Origin: Punica granatum
Taxonomy: Eukaryota; Streptophyta; Magnoliopsida; Myrtales; Lythraceae
Direction: 5' to 3'
NCBI RefSeq assembly: GCF_007655135.1
Contig: NC_045131.1
Location: 5,642,001-5,706,000, forward strand
Length of the DNA stretch: 64,000 nt
Shown: one piece after another, positions 61,678 through 64,000 of the stretch
Layout: each line of letters begins with the position of its first letter
Numbering within the stretch: the stretch's first letter is position 1
Program-made: the position numbers and the translations under genes
The notes under the pieces: model-generated
Told to the model about the DNA's origin: nothing
Seen by the model: the letters and a program-made list of their open reading frames with translations, nothing else
Databases searched by the model: none

Positions 61678-62789
61678 ACATATAAAACATTGCTCCATGA
61701 CGTGAATTAAGTTCAGTAACGACAAAGCTAATCGATACTTGGTTTAATGCTTTGGTTCCCTGGAAAATATTGAACCACAAACTATACCCTTTTTTTCTTT
61801 TTTCCTCCCTGAGTTACCATGAAGCGCATACACCCGAAGCAATTATTGTCAGACAATGTTTAACATACCGTTAGTAGGTTCCGTGAAGTGAAGGGTTTGA
61901 ATTAAGCAAAGATAGCCTCTTGCTGACAACGCATGTAAAATGAACATTGGATCATCTTTGTCGAATGATGAAAAAAAAAAAAAAAAACCCAAAAGATACA
62001 TATTAGTCTAGGATCGTTGACGCTAATGACTGTCCTATGAACATTCCTAAGGAGCCAGAGATTCCAAAATGCAATCCCTATCTTGGCAGTGGCAAGGAGG
62101 TGAGCCCTGGACAACGGAACCACCAACACTGTCTTAGTTCCTCTCCTTTTAAGTAAGAGAACAAGGAAACGACCAAGAGGCCCCTTTCATTGTGAAGCAA
62201 CACCACAAGAAAAGATCGATACGACGGACCCGGCCAACCTCCCCTGCAGATAAGTATACCCATGCATCTTCGGTATGATATGAATGATGGATGGGTGGAC
62301 CAACATCTCAAAGAACTCTTGTTGGGATTAATGGCCATCACAGGGGTTTCCGCGTACTCCTCCTCCTTATTTAGAAGAGAAAGTAAAACATTTTTGGGGT
62401 CAGTTGTCAGGAACTTCTTCTCCGGCCGCTACCTTGGACATGAAGTTTTGGAGATCTTAATTCCCTTTTTAAGATAACTAGTAAAAGTTTTTGTCAATTT
62501 TTGCATGACCGAATGTAAATATTTAATATATATGACATATAAATAAGTATTATAGATAGAAAGATAACCAATATATATTCAAAACTATATATATATATAT
62601 ATATATATATAGATATGACCGAGTAATTAATAAACACTATAAATTATAAATGAGACGTTTTGTATAGGGTTTTGGAAAATACAGTGAGTAAAAAGTTAAT
62701 CGAAAATAGAACATAAAACAACTAAAACTGTTGTTGAGATTGAATCGAGCACCTAACGTATTAATGTCAATGAAACTGTGAAATTGAAT
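61678..62789. other. Intergenic, no gene recognised
   Basis: An A run lies at 61970-61986 and a TA microsatellite at 62587-62611. Short minus-strand frames at 61902-62341 are not recognisable. Confidence 0.45.
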
Positions 62790-62968
62790 ACCAATAAGGG
62801 TTGATTCAAGCGGCTTGGTGCCCATTCTCCTCGTTCTCCTTGTTCTCCTTAAGCAAGGTTTAGGGTTTAAAATTTTCGATTGGGAGAGCTTTACCCATAC
62901 TGGGCCGACTTGCCTTAAATTGGATTAGTCAGAGTCTATTAGACTTCTGGATACCGGGTAAAAAAAAA
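62790..62968 (+). mobile_element. SINE-like repeat, second family, copy 3, with A tail
   Basis: GGGTTGATTCAAGCGGCTTG begins it; GGGAGAGCTTTACCCATACT and GGGCCGACTTGCC follow; it ends in nine A. GTGARATTGAATA occurs just before (62778) and just after (62969), followed both times by an AATAAG-containing phrase, consistent with a 13-20-bp duplication. Confidence 0.65.
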
Positions 62969-64000
62969 GTGAGATTGAATAGGCATCAATAAGATTATCG
63001 GTAATCTTAAAAAGTGCCACTTTCATCTTTGCGAATGGTAATTTGATGATTCACCGTAAAAAAATTGGAAAGATTGAATAGGCATTAACGCGGATGGACA
63101 TCCTCGAAGTCTCAAGATTTTTTTAATAGATAATAAAATAGATTAATTGAATGCTGCAATAATTCAGAGGAACAAATAAAACTTTCCTTTTTCCTTATAG
63201 TTTTCCCTGAAAATGTAGCAGTCCTTGAACCATACAACCAATTACAGTTTATTTCTTGCACAATGCAGTAAAATATCGGAGAAAATTCAATTTGATTTTC
63301 AATCAATTTACAAGTAATTTTCTGACAAGAAAATAAACTACCGATGACCATATCAAAGAAGCGCATGCTTAATTAATCATGTTCATCTTTTAATAATTTA
63401 CGACTTATAATATAATAGTTAATCTATATCGTTAGGAAAATATAATTTAAGAATATTTATGTCGGATCGAGATTCAAGGTGAGGTCTTGAATGCATCTTA
63501 TATTCTCAAGTATACATCTGTATATAATATATAAAAGTCGAAGAACAAACTGTGACAACTCCGTTTGAAAATCCATAACTTCTAGTAAAATGTCATTACT
63601 TTCTCAAATCAATTCATTCGATAACCTTCAGCTCCATGTTGAATTGACTTTTTAATTTCAGTTCAATGAATCTTACTATATATTTGTGTCATATTCGACG
63701 TATTTTGATTATTTATCCATATTATTTTTATGTAAGAATATATATAATTGTTTTTCGAAAAATTAAAAGATTTCTGATTATTTTGAAATAACTCTTCGAT
63801 ATAAGTGATGTTTTTTCAAGTTCAATGTACCAAATGCCCTATAAATACGAAATGAAAATTCTTCTTTTTGCTTCATCTCTATACATGACAACTTTTCCTA
63901 CGGTCTAAATCCTCCATTTTTTGTTGCACCAATCTGAATTATAAATTTATAATATATTTCCTATAATAAGGAGTATTCAGGTTTCTAGACTAATCATAGC
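62969..64000. other. AT-rich intergenic DNA to the window end
   Basis: No gene, RNA or repeat structure that I can support. Confidence 0.5.

Overview
This is nuclear DNA from a flowering plant, almost certainly a eudicot. The evidence is split genes with short GT-AG introns, six recognisable plant protein genes, AT-rich intergenic DNA, and a dense population of plant-type transposons (MULE, hAT, CACTA, Helitron, TRIM, SINE, LINE). I cannot name the species from the sequence. I see no prokaryotic, organellar or viral block, no CRISPR array and no rRNA gene.

Six genes have complete reconstructed reading frames. (1) The SUMO-conjugating enzyme SCE1/UBC9 lies on the minus strand (10969-13412, five exons, 159 aa). 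(2) An IRX15/IRX15-LIKE DUF579 xylan-biosynthesis protein lies on the plus strand (28163-29184, two exons, 307 aa). (3) A 2-oxoglutarate/Fe(II) dioxygenase of the At3g50210 type lies on the plus strand (31394-35376, twelve exons including a GC-AG intron and a 20-nt microexon, 330 aa). (4) An intronless LRR/extensin-like wall protein with 40 consecutive prolines lies on the minus strand (36109-37665, 518 aa). (5) A group IId WRKY factor lies on the minus strand (45183-47152, four exons, 338 aa). (6) The GT43 xylan glycosyltransferase-like IRX14 lies on the plus strand (56242-59986, three exons, 503 aa).

Layout: 1-10.9 kb is gene-free and transposon-rich, with a Pack-MULE carrying a methyltransferase fragment, a SINE, a TIR element, a LINE RNase H fragment, a LINE 3' end, a hAT element and one Helitron terminus. 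11-13.4 kb is SCE1. 13.5-28 kb is transposon territory: a MULE MITE, a Helitron, two LTR miniatures (one a complete TRIM), SINEs, and a decayed CACTA element whose right end stops 365 bp before IRX15. 28-38 kb is a gene-dense island (IRX15, dioxygenase, LRR protein). 38-45 kb is mostly unassigned. 45-47 kb is the WRKY gene. 47-56 kb is intergenic with a retro-insertion, a LINE 3' end, a second MULE-type MITE and a SINE. 56-60 kb is IRX14. 60-64 kb holds a hAT element with a nested SINE, plus another SINE.

Functionally, IRX15 and IRX14 both serve glucuronoxylan synthesis in the Golgi for secondary walls, and the LRR/extensin-like protein is predicted to be extracellular. Three wall-related genes therefore fall within about 32 kb, though independent regulation is the default assumption. 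IRX15 beside the dioxygenase recalls the Arabidopsis neighbours At3g50220 and At3g50210, which suggests conserved microsynteny. I did not find a convincing previously undescribed biological system. The most informative signals are the transposon structures with resolvable target-site duplications, the captured gene fragment and the microexon.
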